A stretch of DNA of 64,000 nucleotides, taken from assembly GCA_011037195.1 (NCBI GenBank), contig JAAEAF010014564.1, positions 92,701 to 156,700 on the forward strand. Reading direction: 5' to 3'. Source of the DNA: Triatoma infestans. Taxonomy: Eukaryota > Arthropoda > Insecta > Hemiptera > Reduviidae. The notes below the pieces were generated by a model. It was not told the DNA's origin. It saw only the letters and a list, made by a program, of their open reading frames with translations, and ran no database searches. The translations under genes and the position numbers were made by a program. This document shows positions 23,801 through 30,605 of this stretch, piece after piece (position 1 is the first letter of the stretch; every line of letters starts with the position of its first letter).

Positions 23801-24449
23801 ATAGAAATTGATCCCAAGTTTAGTTTTCAGTATACTGTTTTGTCTCTCGCTGCTGCAAATATGATTGGTGCTTCCCCCGTAAAGTCATGGTAACTTTTTT
23901 AAGTTTTCCGAATATGTCTGCTAATATACTCTTCTTTTAAAAAGTCAAATGCCTAACAGTTGCAAAAAAGTATTTCACCATAGGAAAATCTGAACTCGAC
24001 ACACAGTCAGACAGCTTGAATAAACTCTTGACTCCCGAAGACAGCTGAGTTCGGTGAAAAAAGGAGCCATTGGTGCTGGCCGCCCAAGTTGGCATTTCTT
24101 CACATTTTCACTTTCTTGAAAAGAGTAGATGGTACTCCATCATATTAACACATTGCTATTAACACGTTTTATGCCATTATTAATATCTTCATTTAATTCA
24201 AAAAATGGTTTTGCTTCAATTTTGCGGAATCGATTCATTCCTTAAATTATTGATTCATAACAGATTATGTTTATTCGACTAATTATTCAGAATTGTTCCA
24301 TAAAAGCTTTTTTCTCTTTAGTAGATAATAATAATTATTAGAACGGTAGATATAATGAAAAAAATTCCATGTAAATTCACAGAGCCACTGAAGTAAATAC
24401 AAAGACTACACCAGTAACTACCACTTCATCTTTAACAGCAGTTGGCTGA
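2259..24449 (+). CDS. ATP10: Class V P4-type ATPase (ATP10-like phospholipid flippase), 3' part of gene
   Basis: Integral membrane ATPase that moves lipids from the outer to the cytosolic leaflet. Seen: 15 exons in unbroken phase, joined by GT-AG introns, give about 832 residues. In order they carry the DKTGTLT phosphorylation motif, the EAESPDE signature of P4 ATPases, KGAD in the nucleotide-binding domain, LLTGDK, the DGAND hinge motif, and six hydrophobic segments after it. The [17 protein letters not shown] stretch and [10 protein letters not shown] resemble class V (ATP10A/B/D) rather than ATP8, ATP9 or ATP11; this is from family knowledge, not a search. The N-terminal half (first four membrane segments, DGET loop) is outside the window to the left. 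Exons: 2259-2372, 2487-2642, 2790-2965, 5879-6039, 9007-9147, 9217-9381, 9488-9676, 12215-12458, 12548-12625, 12703-12857, 13381-13583, 14598-14721, 14833-14990, 15077-15181, 15252-15580, and probably 24383-24449. It normally needs a CDC50-family partner; none is seen here. Confidence 0.93.
2487..2642 (+). CDS. Flippase exon, start of nucleotide-binding domain
   Basis: 52 codons, phase 0 to 0, acceptor TTACAG and donor ATT/GTAAGT. It encodes [15 protein letters not shown] followed by a histidine-rich turn; this LALCNTV helix is typical of the P4 ATPase N domain. Confidence 0.9.
2790..2965 (+). CDS. Flippase exon, variable N-domain insert
   Basis: 176 bp in phase 0, ending in phase 2, acceptor TTTAG and donor AAAAG/GTACTA. 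It encodes a polar Ser/Thr/Pro-rich stretch ([20 protein letters not shown]). Such an insert is poorly conserved between species; the call rests mainly on the fit of phase to both neighbours. Confidence 0.75.
4180..4385 (-). pseudogene. LINE RNase H relic
   Basis: Minus-strand reading gives [20 protein letters not shown] and KEASKST..., the C-terminal GNE-AD motif of the RNase H domain found in I-type LINEs. The fragment is short and open across this part. Confidence 0.7.
4425..4785 (+). repeat. RF1 copy, internal
   Basis: ACCAGAAGTGCGACTTTA and GTTTTCTCGAAAACGGTT-type blocks; ends against a SINE fragment. Confidence 0.65.
4785..4900 (+). repeat. tRNA-derived SINE, 3' part only
   Basis: Retains the body CAGTGTTGTCTATAGCTAGAG and GGCCGGCAGTGCACTGAGAA but lacks the tRNA-like head. 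Joins the end of an RF1 copy. Confidence 0.65.
5879..6039 (+). CDS. Flippase exon, Ser/Arg-rich linker
   Basis: Begins in phase 2 (junction Ser) and reads [18 protein letters not shown], then a proline-rich stretch. Donor AATA/GTAAGC leaves phase 1, matching the next exon. The linker lies within the N domain and could be alternatively spliced or phosphorylated; that is inference. Confidence 0.75.
6235..6425 (+). repeat. tRNA-derived SINE, copy in flippase intron
   Basis: Starts inside the tRNA-like head (GCGCTGGACATGCACGCGGA), has B box GGGTTTGAGTC, body, and an A/T-rich tail of TAAA units at 6418-6430. The head lacks its first 20 or so bases. Confidence 0.75.
7100..7545 (+). pseudogene. LINE RNase H relic, frameshifted
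   Basis: Reading frames shift between [18 protein letters not shown] (near 7250) and [13 protein letters not shown] and [12 protein letters not shown] (7380-7460). The order matches an RNase H domain (glutamate helix, then the FQWIPSH-like strand), but catalytic positions are lost. An RF1 3' end lies just before it (6995-7020). Confidence 0.65.
7690..8420 (+). pseudogene. Degenerate Tc1-like transposase
   Basis: Recognisable pieces: VPFAPFIG-like sequence near 8110, [17 protein letters not shown] at 8145-8195 (second catalytic Asp in QDN), an [12 protein letters not shown] run, then [15 protein letters not shown] with the glutamate (8245-8290). Several frameshifts and stops. No terminal inverted repeats recognised. 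Confidence 0.75.
9007..9147 (+). CDS. Flippase exon with EAESPDE signature
   Basis: Junction codon Ser, then [19 protein letters not shown]. The ESPDE block is diagnostic for P4 ATPases and contributes to ATP binding. Acceptor TTATAG, donor CCAG/GTAGTT, phase 1 to 1. Confidence 0.93.
9217..9381 (+). CDS. Flippase exon with KGAD nucleotide-binding motif
   Basis: Encodes [18 protein letters not shown] and [12 protein letters not shown], the core of the N-domain ATP site (KGAE in most P4 ATPases, KGAD here). The intron before it is only 69 bp. Phase 1 to 1. Confidence 0.93.
9488..9676 (+). CDS. Flippase exon, end of N domain
   Basis: Encodes [19 protein letters not shown] and, after a helix rich in charged residues, VESQLHLIG. 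The QGLRVLAIA block matches the GLRTLC(L)A block of P-type ATPases. Donor ATAG/GTAAGT, phase 1. Confidence 0.93.
9974..9980 (+). promoter_or_regulatory. TATA box of the MADF transposon
   Basis: TATATAA, with an initiator-like TCACATTCAG about 15-20 bases downstream and the MADF start codon 85 bases further on. Spacing fits an internal pol II promoter of the element; inferred only. Confidence 0.45.
10065..10210 (+). pseudogene. MADF-domain protein remnant of the transposon
   Basis: From ATG 10065: [19 protein letters not shown], an in-frame stop (TAG), [16 protein letters not shown], a second stop where MADF domains have tryptophan, then [10 protein letters not shown]. This is the three-helix MADF (Adf-1 Myb-like) DNA-binding fold. 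Two point stops make it non-functional. Confidence 0.7.
10865..11765 (+). repeat. RF1 copy interrupted by the SINE/LINE chimera
   Basis: Left part 10865-11190 and right part 11431-11765 (ending GTGTGAGTGTTTCAGACCAG) belong to one copy split by the 11191-11430 insertion. Confidence 0.7.
11191..11430 (-). repeat. SINE fused to LINE 3'-end sequence
   Basis: On the minus strand: tRNA-like head with GGTTCGAGTCC-type B box (near 11355), SINE body, then a tail (11191-11233) that matches the 3' end of the I-type LINE found at 23100 and 48650 (GGGGTAGCTATATGGGCC). It lies inside an RF1 copy. Confidence 0.75.
11766..11819. repeat. (TC)n microsatellite
   Basis: About 27 TC units in the flippase intron, directly after an RF1 3' end, followed by a short CA run. 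Confidence 0.95.
12215..12458 (+). CDS. Flippase exon with LLTGDK motif
   Basis: Begins with the junction Gly and continues [16 protein letters not shown], then [17 protein letters not shown], the P-domain motif that binds Mg and stabilises the phosphorylated state. Acceptor ACTATAG; phase 1 in, phase 2 out. Confidence 0.94.
12548..12625 (+). CDS. Flippase small exon before FILDP
   Basis: 78 bp; ends TTAC/GTTAGT, so that DGKTLT joins FILDP in the next exon. The alternative of reading past the donor meets a stop within nine codons, which supports this splice. Confidence 0.85.
12703..12857 (+). CDS. Flippase exon with [10 protein letters not shown]
   Basis: Encodes [19 protein letters not shown] and a basic helix, then LAIG. 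The CCR-TPLQKA block is a P4 ATPase P-domain signature (most families have SPLQKA). Donor ATTG/GTTAGT, phase 1. Confidence 0.93.
13381..13583 (+). CDS. Flippase exon with DGAND hinge
   Basis: Joins the junction Gly to [20 protein letters not shown] and then the class V-like segment [20 protein letters not shown] at the start of membrane segment 5. Acceptor TTCTCAG, phase 1 to 0. Confidence 0.95.
14598..14721 (+). CDS. Flippase exon, membrane segments 5-6
   Basis: Hydrophobic [18 protein letters not shown] followed by [20 protein letters not shown]. The QF(Y)CGFSG and FTSLPP blocks are standard P4 ATPase sequence at the lumenal end of the lipid path. Acceptor TTTCCAG, donor ATAG/GTATGT. Confidence 0.94.
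14833..14990 (+). CDS. Flippase exon, cytosolic loop and segment 7
   Basis: Begins GVYDQD (P4 consensus GV-DQD) and ends in a hydrophobic helix AIFFIAIG. Phase 1 in, 0 out; acceptor TTTTAG, donor GGG/GTGAGA. Confidence 0.93.
15077..15181 (+). CDS. Flippase exon, segment 8
   Basis: 35 codons, phase 0 to 0, encoding a short lumenal loop and a hydrophobic stretch ([19 protein letters not shown]). Acceptor TTTCAG, donor TGG/GTATGT. Confidence 0.92.
15252..15580 (+). CDS. Flippase exon, segments 9-10 and cytosolic tail
   Basis: Two hydrophobic segments ([17 protein letters not shown] and [19 protein letters not shown]) are followed by a basic, serine-rich tail ending [11 protein letters not shown]. 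The exon ends at a perfect donor, TATAG/GTAAGT. Read through, the same bases give AGG TAA, so the protein would stop at 15584. Thus either the tail ends here or it splices on, most simply to 24383. Confidence 0.93.
15585..16699. other. Flippase last intron, left part
   Basis: AT-rich with no identified repeat. If translation stops at 15584, this would be 3' UTR; AATAAA hexamers occur but none with an evident downstream GU-rich element. Confidence 0.3.
16700..16737 (+). ncRNA. Hammerhead-like motif, ACCGGT class, core intact
   Basis: Stem I CATC (16700-16703)/GATG (16734-16737). The box is CTGAAGA 16704-16710, then one extra T. Stem II is GGGT (16712-16715)/GTCC (16720-16723) with loop GAAC. 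GAA lies at 16724-16726, palindrome ACCGGT at 16727-16732, and cleavage-position base C at 16733. All conserved hammerhead bases are present, but there is an extra base before stem II. Orientation is opposite to the LINE relic at 17340-18060. Confidence 0.65.
17340..18060 (-). pseudogene. LINE reverse transcriptase relic
   Basis: The minus strand encodes [20 protein letters not shown] near 17980-17920, with the RT catalytic YADD, then [15 protein letters not shown]. Past frameshifts it gives [20 protein letters not shown] and [20 protein letters not shown] (17600-17480). This order fits the palm-to-C-terminus of a CR1/RTE-type LINE. Confidence 0.75.
18985..19060 (-). pseudogene. Deleted hammerhead-like copy
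   Basis: Shares the CCTGAAGA box and the GACAAACAATGTTTGTC hairpin with the copy at 19538-19578. It runs straight from the hairpin into a sequence that in the other copy lies about 90 bases further on, so GAAACGTC is missing. Confidence 0.65.
19538..19578 (-). ncRNA. Hammerhead-like motif, ACGT class, long stem II
   Basis: On the minus strand: stem I GCCC/GGGC, box CTGAAGA (19574-19568), one extra A, perfect 7-bp stem II GACAAAC/GTTTGTC with loop AAT, GAA, palindrome ACGT (19546-19543) and cleavage-position C (19542). The extra base before stem II is the only departure from the consensus. Confidence 0.65.
19696..19918 (+). repeat. Full-length tRNA-derived SINE
   Basis: Best copy in the window. 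The head is GGATTAGCTAAGTGGATAGC (A box) with GGGTTTGAGTCC (B box) about 40 bases on; then the body; then an A-run tail (19905-19916). The head resembles a tRNA for an internal pol III promoter but does not fold as a full tRNA gene. Confidence 0.85.
20352..20745. repeat. Large inverted repeat carrying hammerhead-like motifs
   Basis: Left outer arm 20352-20427 (GTTGGCTGGGGCCAAAGAAG...) matches right outer arm 20666-20745. The inner arms 20477-20540 and 20587-20648 (TTGAAGTACTTGAATCCC...) also match. The right arm retains GTGTCCGAAAGGTCGAAC, a decayed second motif copy. No reverse transcriptase is seen inside. Confidence 0.8.
20406..20444 (-). ncRNA. Hammerhead-like motif in the inverted repeat
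   Basis: Minus strand: stem I TTC/GAA, box CTGAGGA (20441-20435), extra A, stem II GGGCAC/GTGTCC (one G-U) with loop CAAAA, GAA (20416-20414), ACGT (20413-20410), cleavage-position C at 20409. Confidence 0.6.
20810..21240 (+). repeat. RF1 copy, right half
   Basis: Carries CTTAACCGGAAGTGGAAG and GATTTCCTCGAGAGTGGCTC; ends GTAAGAGAAAGTCC near 21205. Confidence 0.65.
21208..21600 (-). other. Unrecognised open reading frames, possible coding relic
   Basis: Two overlapping minus-strand frames of 130 and 68 codons. The 68-codon frame (21542-21336) reads [18 protein letters not shown] and [20 protein letters not shown], which looks protein-like. I do not recognise a family; it ends abruptly and borders an RF1 3' end. 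Confidence 0.25.
21680..22110 (-). pseudogene. LINE RNase H relic
   Basis: The minus frame contains [20 protein letters not shown] and [10 protein letters not shown], the RNase H C-terminal GNE-VD motif; family similar to the fragment at 4180-4385. Open for 144 codons, but upstream catalytic motifs are not evident. Confidence 0.72.
22320..23165 (+). pseudogene. I-type LINE 3' end (RNase H and C-terminus)
   Basis: Pieces across frames: [15 protein letters not shown] (first RNase H Asp), [31 protein letters not shown], then [10 protein letters not shown] and [18 protein letters not shown]. The 3' UTR contains TAGCTACATGGGCCTAGTGG and ends in GATAATAAT, a short TAA-type tail. The same family occurs at 32580, 47787 and 48606. 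Multiple stops. Confidence 0.85.
23170..24380. other. Intronic stretch without recognised features
   Basis: AT-rich with no open frame of note and no repeat family identified. It lies between the LINE end and the proposed flippase terminal exon. Confidence 0.4.
24383..24449 (+). CDS. Probable flippase terminal exon
   Basis: A good acceptor (AAATTCACAG) is followed by one base that completes the AG left by the 15580 donor. Then come 21 in-frame codons, polar and Thr-rich ([21 protein letters not shown]), and TGA at 24447-24449. The phase is right and codon third positions look coding, but no motif identifies it. It would make the last intron 8.8 kb, filled with repeats like the other introns. 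The following 3.3 kb of AT-rich repeat-poor sequence would be the 3' UTR. Confidence 0.5.
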
Positions 24450-27400
24450 CAGTTCTTCCAGTTTTAATTCTATTATATAGAAAATTTCCAATATTTAGAG
24501 CATGGCACCATAAAAAATTTCTTACCCGTAATCTAATTGTAGATACTTGTAAAAAGAGTTAACTGTTAAGTCAATTATGTTTTATTATATACATTATATA
24601 TACAAAATGTATATATATAATGTATATCTTGATAAATTTTGTAAATATTACATAAAACTGAGCAAATCAAATAATTTATCAATTGTTAGATGTTGGAAAA
24701 GTATTTATTTTATAGTGTTGTTTCTTGCCAATTGGAATGATTATTAGAGAGAATGAGAAAGATATTGTATTTTATTAAAGTACATTTTTAAAAAATAAAA
24801 ATAAAACTGTGTTCATTAAATAAAATAAAAAAAAAAATACTTTAGTATTATCAATTATTGTATATAAGAGAAAATATACAGTTATTATTAATGTAAGCAA
24901 AGTTTCAAGATCTTGCTTTGTAGTAGTTACTAATTGTTAAAATTATTTTAAAATATATACACATTTGTTATTGCCTATTTAGGTTAAATGACACTTTTCC
25001 TCATTTTGTTCTTAACAGACTATGTGGCATTTAATTGGCTACTAAGTTCTTCTCTCCTTTGTTTATATAACAAATAATCAAAGACCAAATTCTAAATAAA
25101 TATTGTAAGCAAAATTTCCGTTTTTATTTGATAATGATGACAGAGAAAATTATCAAATATAATTTGTTGACTGTAGATTTAATTTTTCTATTGTGTGAAT
25201 ATTTAATATAGAAGAGCCAACTGTTTTGTTCAGTATAAAAGGAGAACATTTACAATAATTCTACTTACTCAATTATAATAGATGTAATGTCTTAACAGAG
25301 TTTAAGAAGGTAAGAATGGAAAACGCCTGAGCGAATCAAATAAATTCTCCAGAGAACTGTGGAACTCTTTATAATCGCCAAAGTATTCTGGTCAGTATTT
25401 ATATATATTCTGGCCAAGGAACATATGATGGATTCGCTTATGGCTTTATTCTACCTTTTTCCTCATTGCTCCTGCAAATAAATGGTTTTCTCTTTGGACT
25501 CCGTGATAATTGTTTCTCTTTTCTTGTCCCGGCACTTCCTTAAGCCAATGATTTTTCTCAGTCACTATGAACTTTGATATGAAAAAACTGACATGAAAAT
25601 ACATGTAGTCATTAGAAATGCTATGCGGCTTATTAGTTGAAATATTGATGAACTTTACTCTTTTCATTCTGAGAAAGTTGCATATAATATCATTCATATA
25701 TATAGGATTGGGTTTTAATTTACGCATTTCTTTGACATTACTAATTATTATATTCAGCTGATTATAATTTCCAATTTGCAAATGACAGTACATTTATTTG
25801 AACTGCATAAAAGACGTTAAAAATAAAATGGTTAAATACTTCAAAACTTTAAACTCATTTGATTATTATATCAATAATTCAAACAATAGCTGCACACAGA
25901 CATAAATAAGCAAATAAATATCTTAATATAGAATAAGTTTTAATAATATAATTTAACCAAGGTTATAAAACTGCATATAAATAAAATCTTTAAATTGCAA
26001 ACCATTTATCACTGCGATGCTGAAATAAAATTTTCCTCTTTTATTCAACAAAAAGACATCGTTCCTCTTAAGAATAAACAAATTAAGATAAATTAATTCT
26101 ACAATCAACCATCTCAAATTTATTCTTAAACAACATTATAACCAATTATAAGACTAAAGAAATAAGTAATCTTTTCGAATTATTTTAATTTTTTTTTTTT
26201 TTAATAGAACTTATATTTTTTAATGAAAACTTTACTTAATAGTTTTTTCTGAATCAAATTTTTTTTTTTCATTATATACATTTAAATTTATTTAACTTTG
26301 ACACGCCTTATAATATGTGCCACGACCATAGCTTAAATATGATTAAATAAAAAAAAAAAACCTTATTTATAAGAAAACAATAAATTGTAACTTCCTGCTG
26401 TGCTATATTTAGTGATAAATTCGTATCTAGAGGAATGTATTTAAAAAAAAAAAATTATACATTCGCTGTCTGATTAAATTATTCAGTATATGACTAAAAC
26501 AATAATTATGTCAATATGCATAAAATAAAATAATAAAAAATTTAAAAAAAAAACAATAAAATGTTAACAAACAATAAAAACGAATTAAAATGTCAATACC
26601 TTGACATATTTCTTGTAAACTTTCATAAATGTGATAAAAAAAAAAAAAAAAAAATCAAATACTGTTCACCCTTAAGACTTCTTGCTAATACACAGTAAAC
26701 AAACTAAAAAAAAAGTAAGAAATTTAATCTGAAAACAAGAAAAATGGAAATTAATAAATAAAAGAGTGCCATTATTAAAAATTAAAAAAAATTCACTACA
26801 TCTTTTAGTCGATGTTTTTTTAGGTAAACTGTTTTTTATTTGCATAAAAATAATGTTCATTTGTTGGGATCAGATTGTTTGTTTTATATAAGAAACAGAA
26901 AAATGTATATAAGAAATTTGAATTGTTAGTTTACAAATTACAACAAAAACAAAACAAAAAAACTATTGGGACCATAATATTATTTTTCTTTTTCTTTATA
27001 AAATCAATAGCATCATGCATTCCATTCTTCCAATCCTCTTCCTTTAAAAATAAAGTTTTTTGTTTTGTTTTTTTCATTTTTTAGACGAAACTTTATTTTA
27101 AGCATTATTATTTGATGTCTTTCTTTTCTTTTTTTTCACTTTATGAAAAATTATTTGTTTAATTATTAGATTTAGTTATTAATGAGTCACTTTATGTTGT
27201 ACTTATGATCAATCAATAGAATTCTATTTTGACTTCTACAAAAATAATGTTTTAAATTAATTTTTGTTTTTTTTTCCTTTTAAAATGCTCATAGTGGGTG
27301 TGAGTATGCTATACAATATATATATAATACTATATATTTTTAATAAAGTATTTAAGTTATTGGACGTATTCATATTTTATTTTTATTAATCATTTTTATA

Positions 27401-27780
27401 AATTCGTCAAAATAAAAATTGTTTTCCAGTTAAAAAGTAACATAATAATTTGATATTGTTAATTTGTAGTTCGAATTATTATTTGAAAAAATAAAAATCA
27501 ATAAATGTTTAAGAAGGTTTTTTTTTTTGCCATTGTAAACAAGTTACTTAATTCTATTTTCTGTTAATTATACATTTTATTGTCTTATAAAACAATAAAT
27601 TTCCAGTTTTTTCTAATTAAACTAGATTGACTTTTTCCATATTTAACCTCTTTATATATTACAACTGTTTTCCAGTTAAAGTGAATGTCTGAAGTAATTC
27701 ATTGTTGTCATGGGTTTGTGCAACATACGAATTGTACCATATAAATAATATTCATCACATCTATGATTATTGAGTGTGAG
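24450..27780 (+). other. AT-rich repeat-poor stretch, probable flippase 3' UTR and downstream flank
   Basis: No LINE, SINE or transposon pieces are visible here, unlike the sequence on both sides. The base composition is very AT-rich with many A and T runs and numerous AATAAA hexamers (for example around 24800-24830). A 3' UTR role follows from the terminal exon proposed at 24383-24449. A 40-bp AT palindrome lies around 24586-24627, inside it. No coding region is seen. Confidence 0.35.
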
Positions 27781-27839
27781 TGATTAGTTGTAGTAAGCTA
27801 AAGTTTGCATGAGTATATTACTCAAATAGCTGCAAACAT

Positions 27840-28370
27840 GAATTGCTTCCCACATATACTTACCAATTCGACGAAGGGCTCGAAGGATACCTTTACAGGT
27901 CCCGTGCCCTTCTGCAAGTTGCCCAGGAGCCTGATTCATGCTTCTATCAAGGATTGGATAAGCGTCTGCAATGGTGGGAAAGAACATCAAGGTAGAGGCA
28001 GGCTAAATTCTTTGTTAAAAGATATTTACCTGAATTTATCAGGGACCTAGTGAGCTATAGTAATACTGGGTCTACTAAGAGGGCACATGCACCAATTACT
28101 ATTTGCAGACAACGCGTTATGCCGATTCTGCAAGGCTCAGGAGGAAACTCCGGTACACATCCTTTGTGAGTGTGCCGGCCTGATGAGGACAGGGTTTCTT
28201 CAACTGGGGACAAGTAATCACGAAGCCACTAGCTTTACATGACGGATACACTTTTCAGCTTTAAGAGGGCGAAGCTGAAGGATTTGCTATAATCCCATGG
28301 GATCCACAATAGACCTCTTAATGTAGATCGCAGTGTGAATCGCCGTTCTTCAACCTAATCTAATCTGGAG
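27840..28370 (+). pseudogene. LINE C-terminus, second family
   Basis: The plus strand encodes GPVPFCKLPRSLIHASIKDW (27895-27960) and, after a frameshift, RGHMHQLLFADNALCRFCKA and QEETPVHILCECAGL (28080-28180), the CCHC-like CxxC...H..C end of R1/Jockey-type ORF2. The 3' tail ends in CTAATCTAATC near 28360. Confidence 0.75.
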
Positions 28371-28530
28371 GTGAGAGTTCAAGTGTTATTCGTGTTGTTA
28401 TACGAGATACTCCCAGGGACCTCAAGATCTTTGAAGAAGTAGCTTGTCTACTTTCCTCTAAGGGATGCTAATATTCTCACATCATTCGGCTACATTCAAA
28501 CTATCTTACTGTTCAAAGATATTTTCGCTG

Positions 28531-28574
28531 CTTTGGGTCATCGACCGGTTTCGTTGACCCAGCAATCAGGATGT
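28531..28574 (-). pseudogene. Decayed hammerhead-like motif, ACCGGT class
   Basis: Minus strand retains CATCCTGA, GAAACCGGTCGATGACC and a CGAAAC junction as at 16700, but the box reads CTGATTG and stem II is lost. A SINE (28575-28778) has inserted at its edge. Confidence 0.5.
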
Positions 28575-28778
28575 AAAAAAGTAAAGTAATGCCTATTTTT
28601 TCAGGCGGGCTTAACGTCCAACTACCAATTAGGTGTCGTGGACGGAGGCGGAAGCACCTAATTTACCATTAACATTTTTTAAATAAATATAAAATTTAGC
28701 AGTTATACGTGAGACTCGAACTGGGGTCCTGGCACCTACAAGTCCATGCTCATAACCACTACACCAACACCCGCCCCT
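28575..28778 (-). repeat. Second tRNA-derived SINE family, with target-site duplication
   Basis: Read on the minus strand: head GTTGGTGTAGTGGTTATGAG, B box CAGTTCGAGTC, a unique body and a TACTTTACTTTTTT tail. Flanked by exact 12-bp direct repeats CAATCAGGATGT at 28563-28574 and 28779-28790. The head looks tRNA-Asp/Val-like. Unrelated in sequence to the other SINEs here. Confidence 0.88.
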
Positions 28779-29134
28779 CAATCAGGATGTTATGATAACT
28801 TATACTTTACAGCTTTCCAGCTCTGCGGACCTCACCACAATATTTTACTTTTGGTTTTCTAATCTACCGATTTCAACTTTCAGTAACCTCTTAGTATATG
28901 GATGACTCTTCAGTTTACATGACTATTTGTTTTTACAGTACCGACGTTCGTATAGTTTTACTCTAAGGTAAAGGTCTCAGACTCGTTGAAGCTGCGGGCT
29001 ATTTTTCATTCTAGTACAAAATACGCTGGCCGCACACTAATATCTTGAAACTGCTTAAACGGAGTTGGCGAAATTTCCATTATCCGAAAATTTTGCAGCG
29101 AAAAAAGAAATCATCATTTAGGCTAACTCTTTTT

Positions 29135-29995
29135 ACTTTCTCTTACTCCTAGTATCGGGAAATATTGTAATCTTGTCAAATTTTCAATATCGAGTTTTCA
29201 CCGGAAATACACGTTTTCAGTGATACACTTCTCCTGATTCCAAAAAAGTGGTTTTTAGAAAATGTTCCCTCTGTGGGTGTGGGTGTTGTAAACAGCATAG
29301 CTCAAAAACGAAAAATTGCAAAAGTTCAAAGTAGATATTCCATTAAGGTATCACAATATGTATCCGATAGTAAGTTATCTGTCAAAATTCCCCAACCGGA
29401 AGTACCACTTTATTGAATAGTTTTTGCACTATTTTGCGATTTTCTCGAAAATGGCTCCAACGATTTTCTTTAAAATTGGAATACACACATACTGAGCTAT
29501 AATTTTTATTTGAAACATTTCTGTGGAAAAATTCATTTAAGGCGGCTTTTAGGGGAGAGGTGGAGCTATGTTTTCTTATAAAGTGCTATTTTTCGTTTAT
29601 TATACAATTCCATCATCTTCAGATTCCGAGTTTAAAGAAATCGGTTGACCGGAAGTGGGTTTCTACTGTACGATTTTTTCAGTTTTCTGCTTTTTTCTCC
29701 ATAAATCCACCCACGGAATTCTTTACATTTGTTGTACTAACTATGAATAACGGAGACCTATCAGAAAACTGAAGTTAGAACCTTTTTCCTTATAGAAATT
29801 TAAAGGGAGACGGGGGGAAGTTATGGTTTCCTCCAACTTTTATTAAATTTAGATTCCTCCCATTGATATAAAAAATTGGAGATAAGTAAAATATTTAAGT
29901 AAAAATTATAAGTTTGAAGAAAATTTGTCAATTATAATTCTATATCTGCAGTAAGAGAAAGTTGTGTGAGTGTTTCACACTAGATTTTTTTACCA
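29135..29995 (+). repeat. RF1 dispersed repeat, full-length copy
   Basis: Reference copy of the most common repeat here. It starts ACTTTCTCTTACT (29135-29147) and its inverse AGTAAGAGAAAGT is at 29950-29962, followed by a GTGTGAGTGTTTCACAC hairpin. The inside holds tandem subunits of about 250-290 bp, each with CCGGAAGT, GATTTTCTCGAAAA-GGCTCC and AACGATTTTCTT, then AACATTTCT-GG-AAAATTCAT. No coding region. Smaller pieces not listed separately lie at about 3485-3620, 6990-7030, 48050-48160, 50430-50520 and 60370-60400. Confidence 0.8.
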
Positions 29996-30605
29996 TCATG
30001 TAGTATTTTGATTTTCATGTTTTAAATGAAACGAAATGGGGATGACCCCAGGTTGATATTCTGCTCTAAAGAGTATTTTCAAATTTCAATACAAAATTTG
30101 CAGGATTTTTACTCAAATTTGGCCTAGATATCGTATCTAGATAATAGGTAAACGAAATGTGGTGTTCGCAATTTTTATGAAATAAAAAATCGTTGGACTT
30201 TACGTCATTTTGCTTCAATTAGGTAACGTTGAGCAATATTGTGCAATACTTCGTAGTGTGGGCATGCTGGAATCAGGAACGTACCTACCTGTTGTGATAT
30301 CTCCATAGTCAAGGTCAAAATGTATGATCTTGTCAATCTAGATGGATATTGTCTTACGTAAACTTTGTATAAGATGTCTCATTTCAAATCATGTTAAAAA
30401 AAAGTCAAAGAAATGTGACAAACAAATTCCTATGTTGAAAATAAATTTACAACTTCAAAATACGAACATAAAAAAAGTGCCAGTCGATAATATTTAGGAA
30501 AGGGCAAAATGCTTTGTTTGGATGCGTGGAGGCAGTAAAGGAACCTAAGAATTATGATAAAAGGGTTTTTGAATCTATTGTTAATTCCCACCGTTTATAT
30601 ATACA

